Source: Planctomycetota bacterium (GTDB lineage Bacteria; Planctomycetota; Phycisphaerae; Sedimentisphaerales; Anaerobacaceae). From it: a DNA stretch of 64,000 nucleotides. Made by a program: the position numbers and the translations under genes. The notes beneath the pieces are model-generated. The model saw nothing but the letters and a program-made list of their open reading frames with translations. It did no database searches and was not told the origin of the DNA. This document shows, in pieces, positions 27,210 to 36,200 of this stretch; positions within the stretch are counted from its first letter, which is position 1; every line of letters starts with the position of its first letter. The stretch lies in contig VRUG01000014.1 in assembly GCA_019456255.1 (NCBI GenBank), positions 33,594 through 97,593 on the forward strand, given 5' to 3'.

Positions 27210-27237
27210 ATTATAAGGAATTTGCAACATTTTGCAA
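27210..27237 (-). promoter_or_regulatory. Promoter of the GH17-GH3 gene
   Basis: On the minus strand TTGCAA and a perfect TATAAT are separated by 16 bp, giving a start near 27203 and a leader of about 48 nt before the ATG at 27155. Confidence 0.5.
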
Positions 27238-27557
27238 TAATGGATTGAAAACTGCGGCGTTTCCCTAAAACGAGAAGGCCAGGAGAAGACTGATAGGCTA
27301 AACTTTAGCATCTTCAGCTGAATTTGATAAGGATTTTCGATATGACATTATTTCAAATAATGCCCAGAGCAGTATTTATTTTCAGGTTATCTTAATGTAT
27401 AATATAGACTGACAAGCTTTGTGTCATGCTGTGCGGTTGATAGTTTTAAAAACCATGTGTCAGCTTCATATGGTCTCAAGTAGATGAAAAAAAGAAAGAC
27501 AGGTGCCCCTTGCACTATACCCTTTTATTGGTGAGGATAGATAAGATATAGCAAAAA
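27238..27557. other. Divergent intergenic region, no gene seen
   Basis: No coding signal on either strand. A plus-strand TATAAT at 27398-27403 with only a poor -35 (TTTATT) 17 bp upstream could drive the permease gene at 27558. No strong hairpin or repeat was found. Confidence 0.4.
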
Positions 27558-28442
27558 ATGGAATTTACTTTAAATATTACAATTGGTTCGGTAGTAATCG
27601 GTTTTGTTGTAGGTATGCTCACAGGTGTCTTTGGAGTAGGCGGTGGATTTTTGATGACACCTGCTTTGATGATAATTTTGAATATTCCCGGGCCTATGGC
27701 AGTTGGAACAGACTTGGCGACTATCCTTGCGACCAGCAGTTTCGGAATGTTTAGGCGTCGGGGCAGTAATACAGTTGATGTTAAACTCGCTATTGTAATT
27801 TCTATAGGCAGCATTTTAGGTGTACTGACAGGGTCGCATTTTTTGGAATTGCTAAAATATGCCCCCAAACTAATTATTTTCGGCAAAGAACAGGAAGCAG
27901 TTCCGTATTACCTATTGTGCATGTTCCTGTTTCTGCTGACATGGATCGCCGGTTTCATGACGTTCGATTACCTGCGTAACGGCCAAAGAGTTCTGGATAA
28001 GCGAGTTGGTATTTTTGCAAGATTGAAGATTCCACCTTATTTAGATTTTACATCCCTTGAACAGCAACATTTACCTATTGTTATGCTTCTGTTCCTGGGG
28101 TTTTTTGTTGGTGTGCTTACAGGATTTATGGGGATAGGTGGAGGTGTCCTGCTGCTTCCGTCACTTATTTATCTTGTCGGCCAACGAACAAATAAAGCCA
28201 TAGGAACAAGTCTGCTCTTGGTTTGGATATCATCCCTTATAGCGGTAATTAGAAAGAGTGAAGCTGGGGATATTAATCTCTTACTACTTGCTTTCTTGCT
28301 GGCTGGAGGATTGACCGGTACGTTCATAGGGACAAAGATAGGCCTGAAATTAGCAGATCCTAAGATTCGGTTATACTTTGTCTATGTAGTTATCGTAGGC
28401 GTATTAATGGTCGGATACGAACTTTATGTAATAACTTTCTAA
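27558..28442 (+). CDS. TauE/SafE family permease
   Basis: 294 residues with about eight hydrophobic segments in two halves. Each half holds the family glycine motif: GMLTGVFGVGGGFLMTP near the start and GVLTGFMGIGGGVLLLPSL past the middle. Family members export or import small sulfonates, sulfite or other organic anions across the inner membrane. Spacing to the convergent enolase-superfamily gene is 11 bp. The ribosome-binding site is not clear (GAGGAT lies about 17 bases away). The substrate cannot be assigned. Confidence 0.88.
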   Translation: MEFTLNITIGSVVIGFVVGMLTGVFGVGGGFLMTPALMIILNIPGPMAVGTDLATILATSSFGMFRRRGSNTVDVKLAIVISIGSILGVLTGSHFLELLKYAPKLIIFGKEQEAVPYYLLCMFLFLLTWIAGFMTFDYLRNGQRVLDKRVGIFARLKIPPYLDFTSLEQQHLPIVMLLFLGFFVGVLTGFMGIGGGVLLLPSLIYLVGQRTNKAIGTSLLLVWISSLIAVIRKSEAGDINLLLLAFLLAGGLTGTFIGTKIGLKLADPKIRLYFVYVVIVGVLMVGYELYVITF

Positions 28443-28453
28443 AAACCCATAAC

Positions 28454-29740
28454 CTATGCTTTTACCGGCTCATGCTTTTTAATGAAATCAGGGTCAATCT
28501 CCACACCTAAACCCGGGCCTGTGGGTACCTTTATCTTTCCATCGACGACTTTTAGCTGGGAAGTTTTGCATTCAAATTTTACATGCGTGTATAAACCTTT
28601 GAATTCGTGATGAGCGAATGCATTAGGAAGTGCCGATATAAAATGAATCATATAAAGGTAGCCGAGTCCGCCCCATGACATGTGCGGCGTACAGGTCTTG
28701 CCTAATGCGTGTGCCATACGTGCGACTTTCATCGAACGTATCATTCCGCCAAAATAATAATTATCCGGTTGAACGATTTCCAGGCCGTCATTTGCGATGA
28801 GCCAGCGAAAACCGTGCAGGCTGTATTCCTGTTCGCCGCCAGCAACCGGCATTGTCAGTGCATCGGCGACCTGCTTGGTCTCTTCGTACCAATCGAACAT
28901 GACAGGCTCTTCAAAGAAACCATAATCGTACTCCTGCAACAACTTACCAACGCGTATCGCCTCATCGACAGAATAAAAGCCGTTGGCATCTGCATACAAT
29001 GCCATTTTATCGCCAAATGTTTCGCGGATAAGGGGAATTATCTTTTCGGTCCTTCCCTTAGGTGCGACGGCTTTGATGTCTTCGGTCATAAACATAAGGC
29101 CGCCAACTTTTATCTTTACAGCATTTGCATTGTACTCGGCGACATCTCTTTTTATCAGTTCCATTGACTCTTCTACTGGTTTTTCACGGTATTCAGTGGC
29201 CTGGTATACCGCGACGCGCGGGTTGTGTATTTCGCCTATCAATTGGCCGATGGATTTGCCGGCGATATGGCCTAGCATATCGAGAATCGCAAACTCAATT
29301 GTTGCCAGAGGTATTCCGAGTGCCAGGCCGGATAATCTGAAATTCAGCTTGTATATGAAGACCTTTTCAAGGAGCAGATCGAGATCGAGGGCATCTTTAC
29401 CAATAAAAAAGGGTTTGACGTTCTGTAGAAAAATCGGATAGAGAGTATTGATGCCGCCATGAGCAACCGAAATACCTTCGGCGCCATCGGCTGAGCGTAC
29501 CCTGCATAGAAAGCTGCCCTTATAGCGAAGCAATTCGACGCTCTTAATGATTACCGGGCTTGAAAAGAGCTCCTTTTTAAGTACAGGCTGAGAAAGTATT
29601 TTATCGAGACGGGCATAATCGTGTCGCAGGGAATCTGGAACGGCTGCTGGTGCTTGTGAACTATTGCTTGAGCCCAACAATGCCGCAGCGACCCCACCGG
29701 TTAAAGCACTACCTATGAATTTTCGACGACTTGTTCTCAT
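28454..29740 (-). CDS. Tat-exported mandelate racemase/muconate lactonizing (enolase superfamily) enzyme
   Basis: 428 residues. The N-terminus [16 protein letters not shown] is a twin-arginine signal (SRRKFIG), so the folded enzyme is exported. The enolase-superfamily barrel is present: NAVKIKVGG (KxK base motif), [11 protein letters not shown] (metal Asp), [13 protein letters not shown] (metal Glu), [11 protein letters not shown] (third metal ligand) and HMSWGGLGY. Family members take the alpha proton from carboxylates, mostly sugar acids (dehydratases) or cycloisomerise them. With glucan hydrolases nearby a sugar-acid substrate is plausible but not shown. Confidence 0.86.
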   Translation of the reverse strand: MRTSRRKFIGSALTGGVAAALLGSSNSSQAPAAVPDSLRHDYARLDKILSQPVLKKELFSSPVIIKSVELLRYKGSFLCRVRSADGAEGISVAHGGINTLYPIFLQNVKPFFIGKDALDLDLLLEKVFIYKLNFRLSGLALGIPLATIEFAILDMLGHIAGKSIGQLIGEIHNPRVAVYQATEYREKPVEESMELIKRDVAEYNANAVKIKVGGLMFMTEDIKAVAPKGRTEKIIPLIRETFGDKMALYADANGFYSVDEAIRVGKLLQEYDYGFFEEPVMFDWYEETKQVADALTMPVAGGEQEYSLHGFRWLIANDGLEIVQPDNYYFGGMIRSMKVARMAHALGKTCTPHMSWGGLGYLYMIHFISALPNAFAHHEFKGLYTHVKFECKTSQLKVVDGKIKVPTGPGLGVEIDPDFIKKHEPVKA

Positions 29741-29983
29741 GACATAATTCTAATTGTTAATGAATTTATTTCAAGAGGATTTTAAAAAGTATCCAGCCCC
29801 TGTTTTTGGTCCAGTTGTTATGAGAGTATTTCACTCTTAACTATTCTTATCTTCTCTCCCTTAGTGACTACTGACTATCTCAGCACCTTTAATCCACCTG
29901 TCACTTTCTACTCTTCACTTAATTCTTCAATATACTTAAAACCACCATTAAGCAAACAGTATAATACCCCTAAGTCAACAACT

Positions 29984-30023
29984 CGAAGGGACTCGAACCC
30001 TCAACCTTCGGATCGACAGTCCG
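29984..30023 (-). repeat. tRNA-like attachment core, copy C
   Basis: A 40-bp block identical at its core to those at 45145 and 46712. Read on the minus strand it gives an anticodon arm with loop CTGTCGA (anticodon GTC, as in tRNA-Asp) and a T arm (GGTTCGAGTCCC), but there is no D arm or 5' acceptor strand, so it is not a tRNA gene. Such 3'-tRNA fragments mark integrase attachment sites. The 240 bp to its left (29741-29983) show no gene or structure. Confidence 0.62.
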
Positions 30024-30038
30024 GAACATGAAAGTTGT

Positions 30039-30251
30039 AACGCCAATAAAAACAAAGACTTACGCGAACTCGAAAACAGTGCTTACAAACCAGCTTACAA
30101 AAAAGATAAAAAACCAGCTGATATCGAACCGAATATCGATGCTTTACAACTGCCTGAAAACCTGGCACACATTGCCGCTAATTGGCAACAGTTGCCACAA
30201 CATATAAGAAAAACCATCATGTCTTTAGTGAAAGCAATGGAAAAGAAATAG
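30039..30251 (+). pseudogene. C-terminal remnant of a phage-type integrase (probable)
   Basis: An open stretch of 70 codons with no start, ending at TAG 30249. It reads as a charged linker and then LPENLAHIAANWQQLPQHI and RKTIMSLVKAME, which resembles the C-terminal tail of planctomycete tyrosine recombinases. The frame is also open leftward into the tRNA-like core, and it continues in phase beyond TAG (NADWLGAIKKFIETKK) into the direct repeat at 30290. No catalytic domain remains. The family call rests on tail resemblance only. Confidence 0.42.
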
Positions 30252-30289
30252 AACGCTGACTGGCTCGGAGCAATTAAAAAGTTTATCGA

Positions 30290-30384
30290 AACAAAAAAGG
30301 TGGGACTCCTAACTTACCAGAAAAGTGAACCACACCCCCCTGGGTCTTATTCTTGACACCCATACTTACCCCATCCGGATGGAG
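30290..30384 (+). repeat. Direct repeat flanking the KaiC-like gene, left copy
   Basis: About 90 bp nearly identical to 32656-32747 in the same orientation, starting at a run of A before GGTGGGACTCCT and ending in CATACTTA and CCGGAT. One base differs in the central C/G run and the last 15 bp diverge. The pair encloses the single KaiC-like gene and its promoter. No terminal inverted repeat or transposase is associated. Confidence 0.72.
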
Positions 30385-30498
30385 ACATGATTTTTCACCC
30401 AAGTAAAATCTTTCTTCTGATACCTAAACAGCATACAATAAAAGTCAATCATACTCTCGCTTTAACTGATGTGGTTTTAGGGTAGTAGGTTATTTGCT

Positions 30499-32409
30499 TT
30501 ATATCTTTTTTCCATAGGGGAAATCCTCCGGTAAAAGCCTAACATATACACTACCTTGGTTTGGGTCACCTTTTCGTCCCATGTAAAACAGAGCGCGTTT
30601 GCGACACTCTCTTGCACCTGGTCCTCTTATTATCTGGTAGATGACATGAGGTTCTTCTTTGCCATCTTCATCACCAAGTTTTACCTCCAAATCAGGATTG
30701 TTCTTTTTTACAGGCCATACATCTTTTGACCATATCTCTTTTTTTGGAAGTATTTGAAAAGTGGACTCCAATATCAAGTCGGCAGACTGCAAAAGACCTG
30801 CTGGAACACCTCCTCTTTCCGGAGGAGCGCTAACATCTCCCGCAGAAACGACAATACTTGTAGTTTTGGCAGCATAGAGCATGGTAACCAGACCTGAGAC
30901 AAACATTTTTTCTTCAGCACAGAGAGGGAAACGGTCCTTTAACTGTTCAAGACAAGTTATTACTGCTAATGATATTGGTTTAGTTTGTCCCTCTGGTATT
31001 CGGTTAACAGCAACCCTGACAAGGTGGAAAAATTCACCAGGCGATATGAGTCCGGGCCAAAAATAGAGAATTTCCAAACGTTCTTCTTGGATGTATTTAT
31101 TTATTTTCTTTTTTGTGGCGTCAAGAGTTTTAATTTGGGAGTCCAAAATTTCGCCCTTGTCATCTTTTTGTTTTGCAAGTATCTGTGCCAAGGTATTTAT
31201 AGCTGCCTGTTCAGTATCTCGTAATGATATTATCAGGGCTCTTTCGTTTTTGTTATCCTCAAGAAACTTAAGTAAAGTATAATATGCCAAGTGACTTTTC
31301 ATCCCGCCTCGAGAGCCAACAATCGCGGTACAATAACCTCGCGGCAAACCTTCATTGTCAACTATTTTATTGAGATCATCAAACGGCATAGGAATAGATT
31401 TATTAGAAGCTTTCTGTATTTTTTCATCATTACCTTCTATTCTACGTCTAGCAACAGATAATTGGCGGTGTATCGAAGGAAATACGAAAATGCCACCCTC
31501 TTTTATATAGGGTGACATTGGATGTTGTGTTTCTTCTATACCTGTTTCTTCTTTTGATGGTGTGCTATTAATTTTCAGTCTATGTTCGCCATCAGCATGG
31601 TCTTGATAGCGTGCTTTTACAATTTGCATTTTCCGAACGAGATATGATTCCTCAATATCATACCCTAATGCAATTACTAAATCCGCATAATAATCCCATT
31701 CGGTCGGTTTCTGTGTACCTTCAAGGCCGATATCTGTATCGACCGTCGCAATCATAAATAATGGACCGCGTAAACAACACTTTATAATAGCCTTCATCAC
31801 TTCATCATACGGCCACTGTTTGGGCAACACATTCAGGCTATCGAAAACAATTATTGAGGCCTTGCCCGTTTTTCCGAATCTTTCGCTCCATCTTTCGTGA
31901 ATAAGTTCGAAGTATTCTTCAGGTGTTTTTTTTTCTGATAATTCGGAGTGCTCACGACCATATATATGAACCGCAGGAGAACTTGATGTCTTCCCCCATG
32001 GAACTATAATATCTTTGTTATTCTTGTTCCATCCAAAGTTCCCAGCCTGCTCGATAAGAAAAGTGGTTTGTGACTCAGATGATATATACATACTTGATAT
32101 ACCATCCTCTGCTATTTTGCCAAGTTCTAGGTTTGATTCACTGGCAAGCCGACAGCAAAGTTCAAGATTAAATGTAGATTTACCCGATCCGGGCGGACCG
32201 GACAAAAGCATTAAAAGGCCCGGGATAAGCTTATTTTCCTCTCTACTTTCAATTCCTTTTAAAATTTCCTTAGGAATTGCAATGCCGCCTTCCAATAACT
32301 CGTCAAGCATGCATAACTGCTGCTTTGAATTTGGAAATTCAATTAATTTTGCTTTTGACCTCTGGTAAACCGGCGACATGAATGTTTTTAATTTTGGCGG
32401 ATTCTCCAT
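30499..32409 (-). CDS. KaiC-like double RecA-fold ATPase
   Basis: 636 residues. Domain 1 has a canonical Walker A (GPPGSGKS, residues 71-78) and Walker B (ASIIVFDSLNVLP, about 184-196), and the KaiC-type hexamer strand VRKMQIVKARYQDH. Domain 2 starts near residue 340 with a degenerate P-loop GSRGGMKS (365-372), in which Met replaces the Gly before Lys, so ATP hydrolysis there is doubtful. The C-terminal part contains MLYAAKTTSIVVSAGDVS. KaiC-family proteins outside cyanobacteria act in signalling and stress response; no KaiA or KaiB homologue is nearby. The gene stands alone between two direct repeats. Confidence 0.8.
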   Translation of the reverse strand: MENPPKLKTFMSPVYQRSKAKLIEFPNSKQQLCMLDELLEGGIAIPKEILKGIESREENKLIPGLLMLLSGPPGSGKSTFNLELCCRLASESNLELGKIAEDGISSMYISSESQTTFLIEQAGNFGWNKNNKDIIVPWGKTSSSPAVHIYGREHSELSEKKTPEEYFELIHERWSERFGKTGKASIIVFDSLNVLPKQWPYDEVMKAIIKCCLRGPLFMIATVDTDIGLEGTQKPTEWDYYADLVIALGYDIEESYLVRKMQIVKARYQDHADGEHRLKINSTPSKEETGIEETQHPMSPYIKEGGIFVFPSIHRQLSVARRRIEGNDEKIQKASNKSIPMPFDDLNKIVDNEGLPRGYCTAIVGSRGGMKSHLAYYTLLKFLEDNKNERALIISLRDTEQAAINTLAQILAKQKDDKGEILDSQIKTLDATKKKINKYIQEERLEILYFWPGLISPGEFFHLVRVAVNRIPEGQTKPISLAVITCLEQLKDRFPLCAEEKMFVSGLVTMLYAAKTTSIVVSAGDVSAPPERGGVPAGLLQSADLILESTFQILPKKEIWSKDVWPVKKNNPDLEVKLGDEDGKEEPHVIYQIIRGPGARECRKRALFYMGRKGDPNQGSVYVRLLPEDFPYGKKI

Positions 32410-32535
32410 AATATATAGGCTCCAAATCAGTAAGCAGCTTTAGCGAATAATCAGTACTTGTACTTTTTATGAAATCACACTGAAACGCAAAGCTGCTTTT
32501 TCCTCTCTTATCCAATCTAACAATATCACATCTTT

Positions 32536-32564
32536 AATATATCACATTTCATCGTAAAGGACAA
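32536..32564 (-). promoter_or_regulatory. Promoter of the KaiC-like gene
   Basis: On the minus strand TTGTCC and TATATT are separated by 17 bp. Transcription would start near 32530, leaving a 120-nt leader. It lies inside the direct-repeat bracket, so the unit carries its own promoter. Confidence 0.5.
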
Positions 32565-32655
32565 GATATTTATTACAATTTCAATTTTTCTCATCGGCGT
32601 GACAAAAAGAATTTCGGCGTAGATAGCTTGGCGTTATAAGTATCAAGGCATAAAA

Positions 32656-32747
32656 AACAAAAAAGGTGGGACTCCTAACTTACCAGAAAAGTGAACCACA
32701 CCCCCCGGGGTCTTATTCTTGACACCCATACTTAGCTCGTCCGGATA
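32656..32747 (+). repeat. Direct repeat flanking the KaiC-like gene, right copy
   Basis: Second copy of the repeat at 30290-30384, same orientation. Outside the repeat the two flanks are unrelated. Neither copy matches an insertion-sequence end that I recognise. Confidence 0.72.
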
Positions 32748-32834
32748 GAGTTGCTATTTTTTTGAAATATATTTGTGGATTTTCCAAGCTTATTTATTTC
32801 TTGAATACTGAGCTGATTAAAAGGAAAATTACAG

Positions 32835-32868
32835 CATAAAAACCGCCCTGAAGATTTTATCTCCAGGG
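32835..32868 (-). terminator. Rho-independent terminator, minus strand
   Basis: The hairpin arms CCCTG and AGAT (32846-32854) pair with ATCT and CAGGG (32859-32868) around a 3-4-base loop with one mismatch. On the minus strand a T run follows. The hairpin overlaps the stop codon of the small reading frame at 32857-32997. Confidence 0.6.
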
Positions 32869-32997
32869 CTTAATAGCGGGGGCATCATATCGTAACCTAA
32901 AGATAGCAACACCTCGATATGTGTGTCCGAAACGATGTCGGGCTCCGAATGAAACGTTGTACGGAACAACATCTGACATCACCCTGAAGCCGCCCAT
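32857..32997 (-). CDS. Possible 46-aa protein or gene remnant
   Basis: The frame runs from ATG 32997 to TAA 32857 and remains open about 20 codons upstream of the ATG. It reads MGGFRVMSDVVPYNVSFGA, then RHRFGHTYRGVAIFRLRYD, ending APAIKPWR. Composition looks protein-like, and a terminator hairpin overlaps the stop, which supports a transcribed unit ending here. It may be the last exon-like scrap of a deleted larger gene. The rest of 32410-33285 shows only the KaiC promoter, the direct repeat and the promoter at 33214. Family unknown. Confidence 0.3.
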   Translation of the reverse strand: MGGFRVMSDVVPYNVSFGARHRFGHTYRGVAIFRLRYDAPAIKPWR

Positions 32998-33213
32998 TTT
33001 ATCCAACTTGCCCCACCTGTCGTCGCACCACCACCTTTTTATTCACACGCAGAGCCCCGACGTCTTTTTGGGAAAACGAACCCAATCTGCGAGAAACGAA
33101 AATGAACCCAAACTTCTATTCAATAAAGAGTTGTGACAATTTACACCTTTCCAAACACCCCCAAAAAAAACCCAATTTATGCCTAATTACAGGTAATCGC
33201 GTAGGCTTTTACC

Positions 33214-33242
33214 TTGACATTGAGCACTAGAAATGATACAAT
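33214..33242 (+). promoter_or_regulatory. Consensus sigma70-type promoter of the GH16-GH3 gene
   Basis: A perfect TTGACA and TACAAT separated by 17 bp; transcription would start near 33249, 37 bp before the ATG. AAGGG lies at the usual distance before the start codon. Confidence 0.72.
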
Positions 33243-33285
33243 AACCACTTATTTAACAAACACTTAAGGGAAAGGGTGGTGAAAA

Positions 33286-36200
33286 ATGCGTAAGAATCTC
33301 ATTTCATTTGTTCTTGTCTTGTCTATTTTAACTATAGTGTCTATTTTAACAGCGCCTACTTACGCTCAGTACCAGCTTGTATGGTCCGACGAGTTTGACG
33401 GTGCTACTATTAATGCAAACAACTGGGAGTACCAGACTGGCGATGGCTGTGCTGAAGGTATCTGCGGCTGGGGAAACAACGAGCTGCAATGGTACACTGA
33501 CACTGTTGGCAACTCGTACGTTCAAAACGGCAATCTTGTTATTGTCGCAAAGGCAGAGCAGTTAAACGGCAAAGAATTTACTTCTGCTAAGTTGCGTACA
33601 AAGTACAAACAGGATTTTCTTTATGGTCGTATGGAAGCAAGAATGAAACTTCCTACCGGTGGCGGTATGTGGCCGGCATTCTGGATGATGCCCACCGATG
33701 AAGTTTACGGCGGTTGGGCTGCAAGCGGTGAGATAGATATCATGGAGTCATCTAACCAGACCGATTATGTTGGCGGAGCTATTCACTTTGGCGGTGGCTG
33801 GCCTGACAATACTTACTCAAGCGGCACATATTCACCTGGCGGTATCAATTTTGCAGATGATTTTCATACTTATGCAATCGAGTGGGAACCCACCGAGATG
33901 CGATGGTATGTCGATGGGATTTTGTATTTTACAGAGACAAACTGGTGGAGCGAAGGGGGGCCATATCCAGCACCTTTTGACCAGGACTTTCATTTCATTA
34001 TTAATGTTGCTGTAGGTGGAAACTATACAGGATGTACAGATCCTGGTTGTATAACAGCAAGTTTGCCTCAGCAGATGCTGGTTGACTGGGTTAGGGTATA
34101 CCAGGATACGCCAGGAATTGATATTGAGGCTATTATTTCCAGTATGACCCTTGATGAGAAGGTCGGACAGATGACGCAGGCAGAAAGAAACGGTGCCACG
34201 CCGGCTGATGTTCGAAACTATTTTTTAGGTTCTATCTTAAGCGGCGGAGGTTCTCATCCAGCTTCAAATACCCCCACCGGATGGGCGGATATGCATGACA
34301 GTTATCAAAACGAAGCACTGAATACTCGATTGGGTATTCCTATTCTCTATGGAGTTGATGCGGTTCACGGCCACAGCAATGTAATCGGTGCAACGATTTT
34401 CCCCCATAATATTGGTTTAGGTGCTACTCGTGACCCTGACCTTATGGAAGAAATCGGGCGAATTACTGCTAAGGAAGTTGCCATGACCGGATTAGAATGG
34501 ACATTCTCTCCTGCTGTGATGGTGCCAAGAGATGAAAGATGGGGAAGAACCTATGAAGGCTTTGGTGAAGATCCTAATTTGCAGCTGCTACTTGCCGCTC
34601 GCTTTGTGAAAGGCCTGCAAGGCATAACGATGGATGGTGAAAGTGTCGTTGCATGTGCGAAGCACTTTGCAGGTGATGGTGGTACCAATAACGGTATTGA
34701 CCAGGGTAATACGATTTGTGACGAAGCTACGTTGCGAGATATCCATATGCAAGGGTATCTTGAGGCGATCAATCAGAATGTAGCAACAATAATGCCCTCA
34801 TTCAGCAGTTGGAACGGCGTCAAAATGACGGAGAACACATATCTGCTAACCGATGTTCTTAAAACTGAGTTTGGCTTTGACGGGTTTCTAATTTCTGACT
34901 GGGAGGCTGTCGGTCAGCTTTCCGGAGCGTCCTATTATGATGATGTAGTATTAGCGGTTAATGCCGGTATCGATATGGGCATGGAGCCTTATAACTGGCA
35001 GAACTGGATAAATGCAATCAAAACCGCGGTAGGTAACGGTGATATTACTATGACAAGAATCGATGACGCGGTAAGGAGAATATTGCGAATCAAGGACCGA
35101 TCTGGTGCATTCGACACTCCACTCGCAGACAGGACTCTTGTCAATAACGGGGAATTGGGAAGCGCTGCACATAGGGCGGTTGCTCGGGAAGCTGTACGCA
35201 AATCTCTTGTAATGCTAAAGAACGATGGTACTCTGCCCATTTCCAAGGGCAGTAATGTTTTTGTAGCAGGTAAGAATGCAAATGATATTGGTAATCAGTG
35301 CGGCGGCTGGACAATAAGCTGGCAGGGTAGCAGCGGTAATATTACTACCGGTACCACAATTCTTGAAGGCATTCAAGACGCAGTATCTTCAGGCGGCGGG
35401 TCAGTGACATTTAGTGAAAACGGCACCGGCTCTGCTGGATACGATGTTGCTATCGTAGTGATAGGTGAAACACCCTACGCAGAAGGCAGTGGTTATAGCG
35501 GCACTTTGGCTCTTGACTCTACTGATACTACCTGTCTGAGTAATATTGACCCAAGTGTTCCTATAGTTGTAGTATTGGTTTCCGGTCGACCTATGATCGT
35601 AAACAGTTATCTAGGCGGCTGGGATGCCTTTGTCGCAGCGTGGCTGCCCGGTACCGAAGGTGATGGTGTAGCGGATGTATTGTTCGGTGATTTTGATTTT
35701 GTGGGCAAGCTTTCTCATAGCTGGCCAGTAGATATTGGGCAGGTTCCGATCAATGTCGATGACCTTCCTTATGCTCCATTATATGCATATGACTACGGTT
35801 TAAGTTATGCTTCTATTCCTCCAACAGTTTCGATAACTAATCCATCTGACGGGTCTAATCCTCCAGCTGGTAATATTGTTATAGACGCAACGGCATCTGA
35901 TAGCGATGGCTCAATCGTGACAGTAGAGTTTTATGAAGGTTCTAATTATTTAGGTGAAGATACAACGTCGCCGTATAGCTTGACCTGGAACTCAATGACA
36001 GATGGTTGTTATACGATAATGGCAAAGGCCATCGACGATGCCGGGCTTGCAAACTCAGACACTATTAGTATTACAGTTGGAACAGGTTGTAGTGGTCAGC
36101 AGCCTTACAATGGCAGCCCGGAAGCTATACCTGGACAGATCGAAGCAGAAGACTATGACACCGGCGGAGAAGGCGTCGCTTATCACGATAATGACGGTGG

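Noticed and set aside
29984..30023. Complete tRNA-Asp gene at the tRNA-like cores
   Set aside because: No D arm or 5' acceptor strand upstream of any of the three copies, and the 3' acceptor bases differ between copies.
30499..32409. Circadian clock KaiC
   Set aside because: No kaiA or kaiB nearby and a non-canonical second P-loop; only family membership can be supported.
30290..32747. Calling the KaiC-flanking direct repeats an insertion sequence or a CRISPR array
   Set aside because: Only two copies about 2.4 kb apart, no terminal inverted repeats, no transposase and no spacer series.
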